The notes beneath the pieces were generated by a model, which searched no databases, was not told where the DNA came from, and saw only the letters and a program-made list of their open reading frames with translations. A program made the translations under genes and the position numbers. 64,000 nucleotides of DNA from Thermothelomyces thermophilus ATCC 42464 (taxonomy: Eukaryota > Ascomycota > Sordariomycetes > Sordariales > Chaetomiaceae), in assembly GCF_000226095.1 (NCBI RefSeq), contig NC_016472.1:496001-560000 (forward strand), given 5' to 3'. Shown piece by piece: positions 30,851 through 43,507 of this stretch. Position 1 is the stretch's first letter. Each line of letters opens with the position of its first letter.

Positions 30851-33457
30851 AGAATGAGAAATAGAACAGCTTAAAGGCCCAACCAATTAAAGGATGAATG
30901 AGTCTCGGCAGAAGGTCGTTTGTCGTGCGCTTTTTGAAATACAGCGACTTCAGAAATCGAATCTGAAAACACAGAAAAAAAAGAAAAAGAAAAAAGAAAC
31001 AGAACCTCTATGTAAAACAGGCCAGCTCCGACACAGAAAACGGAAGAGGGTTCAAAAAGACCAGAAAGACTAGGAGACGGAAGGCAAATCGCTCAAGCAA
31101 AATTGTTTCGAGGCTGATGGCAAATACATACAGAAATCGCAACCCAGCACGCCGTATGAGTAACGACGAGTAATACAGTATATTGTTTCTTGGCAGGCAC
31201 TGTTCCCAGCGCCTCGCGGCATGAGTTGGTCCGCCAGCGGCACCGTAAAGACACGGCTTACTTGCCTTAACGAATACCTGTAAATACATAAGGTACAAGA
31301 TCAAATCACGTATAGGCGGCTCTTTTGGGCCCGCTCCAAACGAATCGAATCAGGACCTGCTTTTACCTTTCCATTTAACACCCGACCTATCATCGTACAA
31401 TTCGCCCCCAGATGTGCCAAGTTGGGATATGCGAGGTATAGGCAATCTACGATAGCACGAGACACTAACAGAGGTCAACCTGCTGTAGGTTTTGGCGGAA
31501 TTCAATGCGAGTTGAGGCATCAAGCCGCTTGCTTCACCGGACGCTTGCCACAACGACTGTTATGGTGGCGACCATGCTCGGTGTTTCGCCCAAATTGTCG
31601 AGTCCAAAGTCCGCTGCCAAAACTGTCATGTGGGCCGGGTTTCTTGATGGCGGGGCGAGAGCGAGGCTGGTTCATTAGATCCGGCACACCGGGCCCCCAA
31701 AAGATGCGGAGAACCGGGGTCAGTCCCTTAACCCCGCCTACCAAACTAACGAGTCTACGGATTACTTAGTAGTACTCCGTCCTACCGTGCACTACGTATG
31801 GTGGTGTAGTAAAATCCGTAGGTGACTATCCATCCAAATCACTCTATAGAATTGTCACTTAACTGACTCAGAAATTCGAATCATCTAGAAGAATAGATAC
31901 CCTTATAGTAGATACCCTCATACGACAGGGCAAACATTAGAGAGGTCATCCTGGGCTCCTTAGCCTAACCATGCGGGATCCGTGTCGGCCCTATGACATG
32001 TCTTGTCGAAATCCAGGTTGTCGCGCGCTGGTGGCTCGGGAAAGTGAAATCACAAACGGCTTCTTCTTAAGGCGCTTAAGTATGATGAGCCTCATACTGG
32101 AATTGCTCGAGGCTACTCGGAAGAGGGGTGCCAGCAAGCATCCTCCTGAACATTCTGTCATCTCACCTAGTGAAATTGGCCCAATGCTGCAATTGTTATG
32201 AAACGGTGCCCTGAGTCGTTCACAATGGTGCATTCTCATGGAAGCCGGTGGAATCTGAACGGGCAGATCGAACGGGTTGGCCCAAACCGAGATATTAGCG
32301 CTTGCGCGCGGACCAAGCTTCCTGGGGTGAAACAGGGCCGTACCGCTGCCACGCCGCAAACAGATAGGACGACTTACTGCTGTCGGCATTGAGGAGAGCT
32401 TGACTCTACCATGAAGCAAAGCCCACGCATGGAAAGGCTTTGTGGTCCCTGAGATCATCGCTCCAAGCTCTGGAGCCATTTTGGATCGTCGGAGCGATGG
32501 TGTGGGGTGGCGAAGGAGCGCTCTTTTACACTAATGCTCAAGATGCGGACGATCGTGATCCGAGGATCTCGACTATTGACGAGAAGGCATATAGTTAGAG
32601 GGAGCGGCATGCCTTCCGTGGCCGGTGTTTCGGTCTGTCACCCAACTCCGATCACAGAACAGATTTCATATATCTGTCTGACCTTTTGTTCGTCAAAAGC
32701 TGCTTCACTCTTCCTATTGACTGAGTCGTTCAACGGTTTGGAGTTGAATTTGAGTCAACTGCCAGAACGGGGAGGGAGAGTGAAACCCCAAGCGATCTAA
32801 GATTGCCCAGTGATTCCACTGAACACTTACGCAGGCAAGCACGACGGCGCATGATTAGCATTGCCAATCAGTGCTCCCGCCCCCACAAACTTGTCCCGTT
32901 ACTGCGGATTCCTCCACTAGCGGTTAGGCGCCTGTTGCCGGATAAAGCCCCCGCCTCAACCCCCCCTTTCCCTTGGCTGCATGGGACCGAGCCTAGCCTG
33001 CAGCCAACCGTTGGTGTGCACTCCATCTCGCTCGTCACTCGGCAAGGAGCGCCTGCCTGCGCTGTAACGCCCCGACTTCGACTGACCGACCGTCTTCTAC
33101 GTCCTGCCTAGAGTTACTTTTCCGCGAGACTTGCGCTTCACATATTTTTATCCGCCGGTCATGCCCTCGGCGCCAACTCAATAAGCGATCGGTTGGAATT
33201 CCTACGATCTCGACACGTGGGCTTTCCAGCCACGCCCAACGCGATCTTGACAATAAACCGGACAAGAACAACGCCCGTCTGCAAACGGACTGTCTTTGTT
33301 GCCATTGTCCATCCTGCGCTTCCGGTCTGTCACCTAGCAGACGTCTATCCGACCGTCGCCGCTTCATTTCGAACTGAACCGAACTTCCAACTCCATATGC
33401 ACCCTTGTTACCCGTGACAGATCCGGTTTCCCGAGTGCAGCCTATACCTCGGTCAAT
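30851..33457. other. Long intergenic region between divergent NF-X1 and proline-rich genes
   Basis: No coding sequence is convincing. It has an A/G-rich run at 30966-31005, simple tracts, and a more AT-rich patch with CTACGGATTACTTAG-type sequence near 31750-31960. A 162-codon minus-strand frame at 31991-32479 is open but shows no recognisable domain. The ends should hold the promoters of both neighbours. Confidence 0.5.
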
Positions 33458-34414
33458 ATGGAGCCGGTCCCCGAAACGGAGAGGATGGAGGAGTTTCGAT
33501 CATCACCCCTTCCGAGCTTGCGACTTTCGCCGACTACAGCTCTCGGCGCTCACGAGCCCGACATTCTCCGGAAACCTCCTACCGTCCGCCGGTCGACAGA
33601 CCCGCCCTCACCTCCTCCCATCTCGCCGTCGTGGATGCCACCCGCGCTTCCCTACCGACCCCGGGCATCCTCGCCGTTGTCTAGCAGCCACGTCAGATCA
33701 CGGTCGGCAGCGAGCCTGGCGCCTCCCATGGCTCGCACCCAGTCGATGCCGAGCACGAATGCCACGGGCCACCTTTTATACTCGCCCCATATCCGCCCGC
33801 AGAGCCCCTCGGGCACCCCCAGCCGGATTCGCCTTCCGCGGAAGCCGGTCGACGAAACATTCCCTTCCTCGCCAACCCGCATCTCCATTTTCGACCATGA
33901 GCGGAAGACGCCAGAGGGGAGCAGCTCGCCCAACCTAGCCATGGGGATCACCCCTCTCGCATCGGTGCCGAAGCTCCGCAGACCGTCGTCCCCTCTCTGC
34001 CAGGTTTCCCATGCCCCAACCACGCCCTCGTCCCTTGCAACCTCGCCCTCGCACCGACCGTACGACTCTCTATCCGGCGGCAACTACGGATACTCAGGCA
34101 CTTACCCGTCCTCTTCTGTGCCCTCGACCCCTACTTCTGCCAGATCCAGGAGCCCCAGCATCTCCAGTCTTGAGACTATACCGGACTCGCCGGATGCCGA
34201 GGAGGCTGCACTGGAAGCTGAGCGAATTGCCCAGCTAAAGGCTGCCGCTGACGCTGCCGACGCCGGAGACACCAAAGGGAGGAGCAGTTTGGATGTGCCG
34301 ATTCGCGGCCGAACACTGAGCGGTTTCAGTTCGCGCGACAAGCGGAAGCGATGGAGTGTGTGCGGCGCCGAGAGGAGACAGGATCTGGATCTAGAGACGA
34401 TCTGGGAGGACTGA
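33458..34414 (+). CDS. Basic proline-rich protein
   Basis: This is a single-exon gene of 318 residues, rich in Pro and Ser and basic overall. Many SP/TP sites suggest phosphorylation and disorder. A helical patch EEAALEAERIAQLKAAADA lies at about 247-265. The C-terminus ends in a conserved block KRWSVCGAERRxDLDLETIWED, typical of ascomycete proteins given this name. The molecular role is unknown. It is divergent to the NF-X1 gene and convergent with rrd1. Confidence 0.8.
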   Translation: MEPVPETERMEEFRSSPLPSLRLSPTTALGAHEPDILRKPPTVRRSTDPPSPPPISPSWMPPALPYRPRASSPLSSSHVRSRSAASLAPPMARTQSMPSTNATGHLLYSPHIRPQSPSGTPSRIRLPRKPVDETFPSSPTRISIFDHERKTPEGSSSPNLAMGITPLASVPKLRRPSSPLCQVSHAPTTPSSLATSPSHRPYDSLSGGNYGYSGTYPSSSVPSTPTSARSRSPSISSLETIPDSPDAEEAALEAERIAQLKAAADAADAGDTKGRSSLDVPIRGRTLSGFSSRDKRKRWSVCGAERRQDLDLETIWED

Positions 34415-35173
34415 GGGCCCTTAGCCTTCGTACCACAGCGGGTATACGTATAGTCGGCCGACTGACGCGTGCGTCACTCGGCGGCCTGTGGCCCTGCACG
34501 GGGAGGCTGACCTAGGAGAGAATGGGATGTGCTGGATGGCTGTACCAGCTTAAGGAGGCGTCTTGGCACGCGGGTTCTGTTTCATTTTCCTTTTCTTCTT
34601 TTTTTTCTTGCTCTTCATTCAGCACTATGGCAAAGGGGGACTCAGCATTGGCGGCGTTTAGTGGAGAATCAGCTGTTTTGATACCCTTCTTCATCGGCAT
34701 TCAGCAGGGCAAAGTGGCGGCATCCCCACAACAACGGGACTGCATTTATTTACACTTGGAGCTCGGGTCTGAGCGGAATTCAACGCCTGCTCTATCGTGG
34801 ACATCTCAGGTCCTTTTAAGTTGAGCACCAGCAGGAAGCATTGTTGTACTCTACTCAAACTGTGGTTATCTCAACCAAGATTTGACGGCTTGATAGTGAC
34901 AGCTTCTATCGGAATATGTGAATAAGTCTAGCCCATTGCAAACGAAAGCTCTAGCAACAACGATACCGTGCTACACCTAGCCGTGATCTGCACATGATTG
35001 CTACTTTCACTTGTAATAAAAGACATGTTATTGGTCTGTCATTGTATGCATTGCACACTCTCGGATCTCCTATTAAACTCTTATTCCCCGTCAGCCACAG
35101 CAAGCTAAGAGATGGGGTCTCGGCTGGTACCAGGTCCTGAACAACAACAACTTGCTCAGCCGCCACCATTCCT
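34415..35173. other. Intergenic between convergent proline-rich and rrd1 genes
   Basis: No gene was seen. It contains a T/C-rich stretch near 34578-34620 and the 3' regions of both neighbours. Confidence 0.6.
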
Positions 35174-36565
35174 CTAGTCGAACGGTATCCTCCTTAGCTG
35201 TTCCCCGGCCCCCTTCTTCTTCATCTCTGCGGCCGCGGCGATGCTGCTCGGCACTCTGATCCCGCAGCAGTCCCCCCAGCCGCTCGGCTGGTGCACATGT
35301 CTCACCCCGTTCTGGTCATCAAACACCTCCACCTCGCCACCTTCCTCCTCGTCGCCGTCCTCCTCCTCCGCCCCTTCTTCGCCCGCCCCGCCCTCCTTTG
35401 AGGACCGCCGCGGCGGCGGCGGCGGCGGCTCGCTCATGCCCTCGGCGGCGGGGATCAGGCTGCCAAAGAGGAAGTGCTGCATCACGGGCAGCTTGCCGAG
35501 CACCTCGGTCACAAACATGCGGCGCATGCCGGCCTCGATCTTGGCCCAGTTCTTGGCGCCGCTGATGTCGTCGAGCATGGGGCTGTGCCAGCGCAGGCCC
35601 TTGACCGTCTTCGTGCTGTTGACGAAGGCGACCTGGCCGAGGTAGAGGTACTCCGGGCCGAACTCCTCGAGGGTCAGCTCGTGGTGGACGGCGCGCGGGG
35701 TGAGGAAGGGGTGGTGCAGCAGCTGGCTGGCGCCGAAGAGGAAGGGCAGGAACTGGTAGTCGTCCAGGCCCCACACGCCGTGCGAGCCGGCCGGCTCGAG
35801 GTAGTAGGCGCCCTGGACGCGGCGCATGACGGTCAGGTAGCGGGCGAAGACGCGCAGGACGAGCGCGGGGAAGTCGGGCGCCGGGGAGAGCAGGGAGAGC
35901 TGGTGCAGGCAGAGCAGCCACATGAAGAAGTTGAGCTCGTGGCCGGAGCCGTAGTCGATGCGGGCGCGGTTGCCGAACGAGTGGCAGAGGTAGGCCGACA
36001 ACTCCGGCACGGCGGCCGGGTGGGGGACGCGCAGGAGGGTGGTGTGCCAGGCCGGCGCGCGCTTCTTGACCTTGTCGAGGAAGACGCGGAAGGCCTTGTT
36101 GCCGAAGCGGGAGCCGCCTTGGTCCTCGGGCGGCGAGTCCGCGCAGAGGGCCTCGACCTCGTCCAGGATGGCGAGGATGGCCCGCACGGTCGGGGAGAGG
36201 TCGGCGTCCTTGACGGAGGAGATGGGCCTGTCGACGACCGAGTCGGACAGGCCGAAGATGAAGGAGAGGATGAGGGTGTAGGTCGGCGACGAGAGGAAGA
36301 GCTGGTGGTCGCTCTGCGAGAGGATCCTCCTGGTGGGGACGGTGAAGTTGAGGGTTGCCGGATCCGGCCGTGGCGGTGCCGGCGGCGTCTCCGGGACGGG
36401 CATGGGGTTCGCCGGCTCGGCCTTCCTCCGCCGCGGTTCCAGTTTCGGGATGCGGTCCCTCAGGTTGGGAATAGCCCCGCTTGGCCCCGGGCGCGGGGCA
36501 GCGCCCGAGTCGGGATTCTGGTCCTTTTTTTCGGGGACCGTAGGTGGGGATGTCGATGTCATCAT
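35174..36565 (-). CDS. rrd1: Serine/threonine protein phosphatase 2A activator 1 (PTPA family)
   Basis: This is a single-exon gene of 463 residues starting at the tandem ATG codons at 36565/36562. The PTPA fold covers about 80-375, with the family blocks GNKAFRVFLDKV, YGSGHELNF, GVWGLDDYQFLPF and GLRWHSPMLDDI. Family members are ATP-dependent peptidyl-prolyl isomerases that reactivate PP2A catalytic subunits in cytosol and nucleus. A Pro-rich N-terminus and an acidic Glu/Asp stretch near 400-420 precede the terminal GWGDCCGIRVPSS block, which points to the Rrd1 rather than the Rrd2 paralogue. It shares a 598-bp upstream region with the divergent rrp46 gene. Confidence 0.9.
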   Translation of the reverse strand: MMTSTSPPTVPEKKDQNPDSGAAPRPGPSGAIPNLRDRIPKLEPRRRKAEPANPMPVPETPPAPPRPDPATLNFTVPTRRILSQSDHQLFLSSPTYTLILSFIFGLSDSVVDRPISSVKDADLSPTVRAILAILDEVEALCADSPPEDQGGSRFGNKAFRVFLDKVKKRAPAWHTTLLRVPHPAAVPELSAYLCHSFGNRARIDYGSGHELNFFMWLLCLHQLSLLSPAPDFPALVLRVFARYLTVMRRVQGAYYLEPAGSHGVWGLDDYQFLPFLFGASQLLHHPFLTPRAVHHELTLEEFGPEYLYLGQVAFVNSTKTVKGLRWHSPMLDDISGAKNWAKIEAGMRRMFVTEVLGKLPVMQHFLFGSLIPAAEGMSEPPPPPPRRSSKEGGAGEEGAEEEDGDEEEGGEVEVFDDQNGVRHVHQPSGWGDCCGIRVPSSIAAAAEMKKKGAGEQLRRIPFD

Positions 36566-37163
36566 GTCGAGGTTCCTTGTTTGTTTTCGGTGATGGAGAG
36601 AGAATCTTGGTACGACTTCCGATGGGGTGATGAGTTCACGAGCGAGTTATTTGAAAGAAGTGGGTTTGAGCCGTAAGAGGTACCTACCTGGATATGTAAG
36701 GTAGGTACTGTATCGGTGCTGAGTGCTAGTTACTACGTAAGATAATAACTTACATTGCTGCGTTCGAAATCCATTTCAACTTCGCCACCCGATTTCGGAA
36801 TAGGCGTCGGCAGGACTTTGTGACGACTACCGAATATTTCTTTCGACGAGACGCTGTGAAATGGAATATTCTAACGCCATGGAACTCGCTTCAAAGTCGG
36901 GCATGTGTGCAGTGGTGCCTAGGCCCGCTGACGCAGCAACCGTGGACCCTGCAGGTCGCTGCCTTGCTTGCCTGGAGCTCGCTGAACTGCGGGGCTGATC
37001 GTTTGCAGGTCAGCCCAGAAGCCTGCCGCAAAACTCGATTGGGCAATCTCGTTGCGTCCCCAAGTCGAAAATTAGGTGAGAAGCCAGCGCGAGTGAACTA
37101 CATAATTACAATTCGACATCCAGTCACAAATCAAGTCGTAAAAAGCAGAGAAAAAAGGTCAAG
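36566..37163. promoter_or_regulatory. Shared upstream region of divergent rrd1 and rrp46
   Basis: The two start codons face away from each other across 598 bp. The segment holds ACCTACCT simple sequence near 36680-36720. No clear TATA box was seen. A bidirectional promoter is inferred from the layout only. Confidence 0.45.
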
Positions 37164-38085
37164 ATGACAGCAACAACGGCACCAGAAGCTGCACTCGGAG
37201 TTCTTCCGCGTTCGGACGGTTCTGCAAAATATTCCCACGCCGGGTACACCGTCACGGCGTCGGTCAATGGCCCCATCGAAGCGCAGAGGAGGGATGAGCA
37301 CGCATACGAGGCACACGTTGACGTCGTCGTACGGCCAGCAGCGGGCGTCGGAGGTGGGAGACTCCTCTCGATTTCCCCGTCGGCACGTGGGAAGGGACTT
37401 CTCAACCCAGACTGACTCTTGCGCTTCCCTTTAGGAACCCGGGAGCGGCACCTCGAATCCCTCTTGCAGTCCTCTCTCACTCAGCTCATCCTCGTCAAGA
37501 ACTTCCCCCGCTCTCTCATCCAGATCGTTCTCCAGATCGAAGACTCTCCAGAGAACGACCATGTGAACACGAAGCTTGTTCAGGCGAGCCTGGTGAGTCG
37601 TGATCCGAAACGGCACTTAGCGGGGAAAAAAAGAAAGGAAAGGGGCTTCGACTACTGACCGCCTGCGTCAGAACTTTGCCATTATGCCGGCGTTGGTCCA
37701 GGCGGCTATCCTGGCGCTCCTCTCGGCCGGGGTGCCGATGAGGGCGACGGCAACGGCAACGGCCGTTGCCATTGTGCGTCAAGACGGCGGCAAGAGGACG
37801 ATAGTAGACCCTTCGCCGAGGGAAGTCGAAACAGCAGAGTCAGTTCATGTACTGGGTTTCACGTCCCATGACGGCCTTTTACTGGCAGAGAGCGAAGGCG
37901 ACTTTACAGTCAGCGAATGGGACCAAGTCTACGAGATTGCAAGGGCGATCTGCTGCCGCTCCGCGCCAGCCAAGGAAGGGATGGCCATGGTACTAGACGA
38001 CGAGCAGACCAGCGGACCGGATATGCGCCAGTTTCTCCGGTCAGCTATGGAGTCAAAGGTGGCTGCGGACCTTCATTGGAAGTGA
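37164..38085 (+). CDS. rrp46: Exosome complex subunit Rrp46 (RNase PH-like)
   Basis: The gene has three exons: 37164-37353, 37435-37592 and 37672-38085 (253 residues). The introns are 81 and 79 nt with clear GT/AG ends and CTGAC branch points. The RNase PH fold is seen in the N-terminal DGSAKYSHAGYTVTASVNGP strand pair, the RERHLESLLQSSL helix, the LIQIVLQI strand and the NFAIMPALVQAAILALLSAG helix. The family forms the ring of the nuclear and cytoplasmic RNA exosome, and eukaryotic ring subunits are catalytically inactive. A short insertion rich in Ala/Thr follows MRATATATAVAI. Confidence 0.88.
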
Positions 38086-41000
38086 GAGGGCGGACTCCTG
38101 TCGCGATCCTCGATCCAGCTTGAACCGGGGAGGGTGCAGCGCCGAGGCGAGCTCTGAGGTAAAGCTCGATGGGTTAAAAGTCGCTGAAAGGGGCGGGCTC
38201 ATGGAGGGAACCCCGAGGCGTGTACGGCTCGAAATACGGACATCGCTCGCCTCGCAATGATGAGTTCTAAAACGCCCCAAGACGTGGCGTCCCCCGCATT
38301 GTGTGTGAAGGGGGAGGCAGGAAAGCAGGAGCAGGGAAACACAGATGGAGGAGCAGAGTGTAGGATACGAATGTCCGGATGTTCACAGGAGCAAGCCTGA
38401 AATGATGCGCGACAACGCGACGAGATACCGGCCATCGGCAACGGTGCCCAGGCCAACGGGCAGCTTGGCAGCTATCACGACAAAACAAAATGAATGCCGC
38501 TTCGCGGGACTTGTTAGGATGGATGTCTTGTGTTGTCAGGAAGCACCAAAAAAACCTGTTACCATCTCAAACATTTGGTGGGCCCGCTTGCAGGGTCGCG
38601 TGCGGGCTGGTCTTATTTTGCGGGCCGAGGCCCTGTTTCATCCTTCGCGGCTACGCTACCTACGCTACCTACACTAACCGGGGCTCCGTTCACAGTATCC
38701 TCCTCACCGCTTCCCAGGAGTTACGATGCTGCCTCCTCAGGGTTTATCGGTCATGTTGCTCTGTACAGGTCGTGACCGCGGGTTCGAGACTCCCCGGGCG
38801 CTTGCTGAGGGTTCAATTGTTCCTCACTCCGGAATGTGGGGGGCCCAGGTAAAGCCTTGCATGTGTAGTACATACATGCAGTTGTGGATCTCTGTTTTTT
38901 GACGCCGACCTTTCGAAACATCCCCGGCGGCTCTCTTAAGACCCCGACCTCTGAGGGCTTGAGCATCTTGTGAACCTTATTGCAGAGTTATTGATACGCT
39001 GGACTCGAGAAGCCGGCTGCTTGGCGTCGTCCCTGCTTGATTCACGCCAATGGTGTTGGGCAGAGCGTATCATCTCTGTGGGGCTGACAGTGCTACTATG
39101 AGCTCCCTGTAAGTATGTATGTTACTGTACTCCGTATGTACGTCCGTACATACGCGGCCTTTTACTATGTATGTATGTATGTACAGAAGACCTCCAATCT
39201 GCCTAGCAAATCCCCAAACGTTTTGGAGCTCCTCCGTAACTTGGGGTTGTCGTCGAAAACTGGGTCCTTTAATGCGGCTCCCTGTAATCCGTAGTTATGA
39301 GCGCTGGGGTTGCGGAACCGATCCCTTAGCCGCAGCTGCAGCTGGCTCGAGCGGCAGATGTGCGGGTCCCCGCTTGAGGCTGTCAGGGGGTTGCTCCGCT
39401 GGTCGATCCCACTGGGGGAGAGCTCAACACTAGACTGCTCGCCTCCAGACCCTGGCATCCAGGAGCCAGGAGGCAATGCTGAGACTCGCAGACCCGAACG
39501 CCCAGACACATCCCTTGTTGCTGGGCCCCCAGCGAGGGGAGAACGAAATAACGATGCCTGTTATTGACACCCTATTACGTGGAGAAAATGATGCGAAACC
39601 AGGGAGTTAGAATGGGGCTGTCATGAGAAAGAAACCGTCGAGTGGTATCGATGCCTCGGGGGAAGCTTGTCATCCCAAGTGCAAGACGTAGAGAATGCCG
39701 CTTTTCCGGAACGTGATGTATGGAGTTGCATGTATCTACACTAGTTACTCTCTGTATGTGTATGTACATACATACGTCTCGTACTCCTTACAGAGACACT
39801 CCTACACTAAAGCCGGCTCAATGTGCCGGAGCTGCATGGGGACGAAGTTGGAGGCAGACCAGGAGTTTGCCGATGACACAGCGTGATGCTGAACTCGGCA
39901 CGCGGAAACCAGCTTCTCGGCGTGTAAGAGGGGTGGGTGTTACAGTACTGTACAGTACATAGTACTGCAGTTTGAGCGTATGTATGTACAAGGTACTTAG
40001 TGTACAGTAGTGTACCTCCCTCGTCGTTGTGTTTACCCCTAGTTACGCTACTCATCCCCTGCCTTCTTCACACGAGGGGGAAGGACATGGGAACATGGTC
40101 GTCGTGTATCGAGATATTAAACTATCCAGATGCGCATGCTGCTAGTGTACGCCTTCTCTCTTCAGTCGCGTCTTGATGACCCAGATTGCCGTTCCTTGAC
40201 ATCTTCCCTCCTCTTTTCTTCGCTTCTTTTCTTCCGGCTCTGAGAGCCTGCCTGGTTTAGAGCTCTGGCAGTTCTTCTAATCTTCGTCTCCTCTGCCCCC
40301 CCCTTTGACTGCACATCTCTTGGCTTATTACTTTTTATTTTGTTTACTATTCGCTATTCTTTATACCTTAGCCACAAACGGTCTAATTCTTCGACACTCC
40401 CTCGGGACCTTTTTCCGAAGACACGAAATCCAAACTTGGCATTAGCACGCGCTATCACGCACTATCACGCTCGCTCTGCGTGCCGCAAGCGGTCACAAGT
40501 TCTCGGCAATTTCTGGATCCGGCATCCCCTCAATTCTTGATCTCAGCATTTTTTCGAGCACCATCACCACTGGTCACGATACGCCTGATCACGCTTTTGG
40601 CGGTTCAACCACGTGAAAGGACAGACTGCAGACTGCAATCGAGTCACAAAACCAACGTGCAGCGCAGCATCGCCAATCGGTGCACCAAAACGGCCAACAC
40701 CACCCGCACAACCTCAGCAACCAGACGGTCGGACCACTGACAGCCGGCCTGTGTGTCCTGTTGACCCTACTGCCCTCAGCCCCCCACCGATTGTCCCCCA
40801 CAACAAAAGCCATTCCCGTCCCCATCTGCAGCTCGGTGTCAAGTCCCCGAGACATTCTTGGTTCAGGTTCTGTCGGGGCAGCGTGCACCGCAAATACAGC
40901 AGCGTAAAAGCAATTCGCCGGTCGAACCTTGCGGACTTTGGTACCCTTGGAGGTGAGCGAGCTCTGCGGCTTTTTAATATATATATTTTTTTTCCTGTTC

Positions 41001-41872
41001 TTCCCCCCCCTCTGCATAGCCTTCAATACCTACCTTCGCGCAGACGTCCCTTCCCTTGCTGCAAGTACGGGATCGAAGTACCCACTCAAAGCACACCACA
41101 CGGGGTTGTGCCTTGCTGCTCAGGCCCTGTCTGGCCGGGCCAGGCAGTGGCACAGTGCCGCACGCACCCACTGGCATTGTTCGCTTCGGCGTTCCAAGTC
41201 CAAAACAAGCCATGATTACGCACGGGGGCAACGCCACTAACACACCGCTCTCGGAGACAGTCAATTCTGTGCACATCCAACTACGTCCCCTGGCTGGATC
41301 TCAACTTTCTCGGGCAGTGCGGCAGGGTCTGATCTTTAGCCAATCGACCCGAATTCCGGCTCCGACTTTGCCATTCGGTGACGTCGGCAGAACAGCGTGT
41401 CGGGTCGCTTCGTGCATTTCCTCTTTTCCCCCGACTCTCTTGCAGGAACTCGAGGGTTACACGGGGAAAAGTCACACCGCTCTCATCTTGCCGCACTCGG
41501 GTCTCTGTAACCAGCCTGAGCGCCACAGCCGTCCAATTCGGCCCTGTTCCCTCCTTAGAGAAAGGAAATAATCCCCGACGGGAACGAGCGAGCGCCCACG
41601 CGCACCGGCGAGGCGAGTCCTACTGCGACTATTTGCAGGACGCTACTGCAGTGTTGACCCTGACGTGACGGCCAGGGGCGGGGGAAACGTGCGCATCACC
41701 GACGCAGTATCCGTAGCGAGGTGCCTGCTTGTTGCGTTGCACTACACTACAACTAGGCCGTGCTCCGGACACATATTTTCGCCCCGAGCCAAGACAGCAG
41801 CAGCCAAACTTGCACTGAGCGGGCGGGGCTGAAAATAGCAAACCCCCACCAACCCTCCCCCCCAGTCCGACC
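38086..41872. other. Long intergenic region upstream of NAD kinase
   Basis: No conserved protein was found. GTAC/TATG-rich simple sequence is common (39110-39190, 39740-40015), including a perfect palindrome at 39133-39154. The right part is pyrimidine-rich and may be a long transcript leader. Open frames such as 40613-41215 (+) lack domain features. Confidence 0.5.
40953..41019 (+). other. Possible leader intron of NAD kinase
   Basis: AG/GTGAGC and a long T/C tract ending in TGCATAG define a 67-nt intron-like segment. It lies about 850 bp before the start codon. Support is from splice-signal form only. Confidence 0.3.
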
Positions 41873-43472
41873 ATGTCCGGTTCAATTCACCCAGTCCCAG
41901 GGATCCCCGCTGACATCCCGCATCCCCTGCGCCAGGAGCGTTATGCCCTGGATGGAGTTAATAAACCCTCGTCCGCGATTTCCGAGACCTCGCTGGCTCC
42001 GAATGGATTCCTCCCCCTGACTCTGGCGCCTCCGGACAACGGGGATCCGAGCTCCTCGTCATCGCCTGCAGACCTCGACGACGACGCAACTGTGACTGCG
42101 ACCTCGTCGAGTGCTGCAGACGCAGCAGCAGCCCCACCAGCAGCACCTCCAGCAACCATCACAACGACAACAACAGAGAATCGAGATGACGGTTTCGTCG
42201 CCGCGCCGCAATCCACTCTGCCTATAACAGGCGCACTGGTTCCGCCTGATTCCGATTTCTCTCAGCAGCAGCAGCAGAAGCAGCAACAGCAGCAACAGCA
42301 ATACTCGCCGTACAGCAGCCGCCCCGGATCTGCTGCCACCGCCTGTCCTGCCCCCGCCCGGGGACACCGCAAGAACGTGCCCTCGACCGAGTCTGTCCCG
42401 CGACAGACCATCTTGAAAGCACTGGCCTCGGTCGCACGCAACAACAAGCCCCAGGCCCTCTCGCTGACCGGCATGCTGTCCGCGCACAGCGCCTCCAACG
42501 GCGCCGACGACCGGCCCGAGTCCGCCTCCTCGCAGCAGCTTTGCGACGCCCTCAACGGTCTCGCCAAGGCCCAAAATGCCCGCTCCATCTCCGCCGTCAC
42601 CCCGACCGCCGCCTTCCCGGCGCTGCAGTCGCCCTGCTTCTACCACAACGGCTTCGATGACGCCGTCAACCTGGACAAGGTGCTCGAGGAGATCAAGGAC
42701 GACGAGTCTATGTCGCACTCGCGTCTGGTCCAGACGGCGCGGAGCGTGCGCGAGGTGTCGAAACAGCTCCAGCGCCGGCCCTTCAAGCGCGCCTTCAAGA
42801 ACGTCATGATCGTGACCAAGGCCCGCGACAACCAGCTCGTCCTCCTCACCCGCGAGCTCGCCATGTTCCTCTTGCTGACCCCCCGGTACGGCTCCGACGT
42901 TGGCGTCAACGTGTACGTGGACGCCAAGCTCCGCCACTCGAAGCGCTTCGACGCCCGGGGCATCACCGACCTGGACCCCCGCTTCAAGGAGATGCTCAAG
43001 TACTGGACCCCCGACCTGTGCTGGAGCCAGCCCGAAACCTTCGACCTGGTCCTGACCCTCGGCGGCGACGGCACCGTCCTCTACACCTCCTGGCTCTTCC
43101 AGCGCATCGTGCCCCCGGTCTTGTCCTTCAGCCTGGGGAGCCTCGGCTTCCTGACCAAGTTCGAGTTTGAGCAGTACAAGGACCACCTAAACCGCGTCAT
43201 GGGCGACGAAGGCATCCGCGTGAATTTCCGGATGCGCTTCACATGTACCGTCTACCGCGACGGCAAGGGCCAGGAGGTGGAGGAGGGCGAGCAGTTCGAG
43301 GTCTTGAACGAGCTCGTCATCGACCGCGGGCCGTCCCCCTACGTCTCCAACCTGGAGCTGTACGGCGACGACGAGCTGTTGACTGTGGTTCAGGCGGACG
43401 GCTGCATCTTCTCGACGCCGACCGGTAAGCGCGTTTTACCCACTTTCTCTCCTCCCCCCTCCTTTTCTTTCC

Positions 43473-43507
<35 letters not shown>

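Noticed and set aside
31991-32479. 162-codon minus-strand open frame
   Set aside because: It has no recognisable domain, signal or splice context and could occur by chance in DNA of this composition.
35474-36676. 400-codon plus-strand frame opposite rrd1
   Set aside because: It is Gly/Glu/Val-rich composition shadow of the PTPA gene.
38762-38820. tRNA-like GGTTCGAGACTCC sequence
   Set aside because: It resembles a T-arm, but no matching acceptor stem, D-arm or anticodon arm could be formed with the upstream sequence.
40613-41215. 200-codon plus-strand open frame upstream of NAD kinase
   Set aside because: Its composition is random-like and it spans a T/C tract that looks like a leader intron; it is not a convincing gene.
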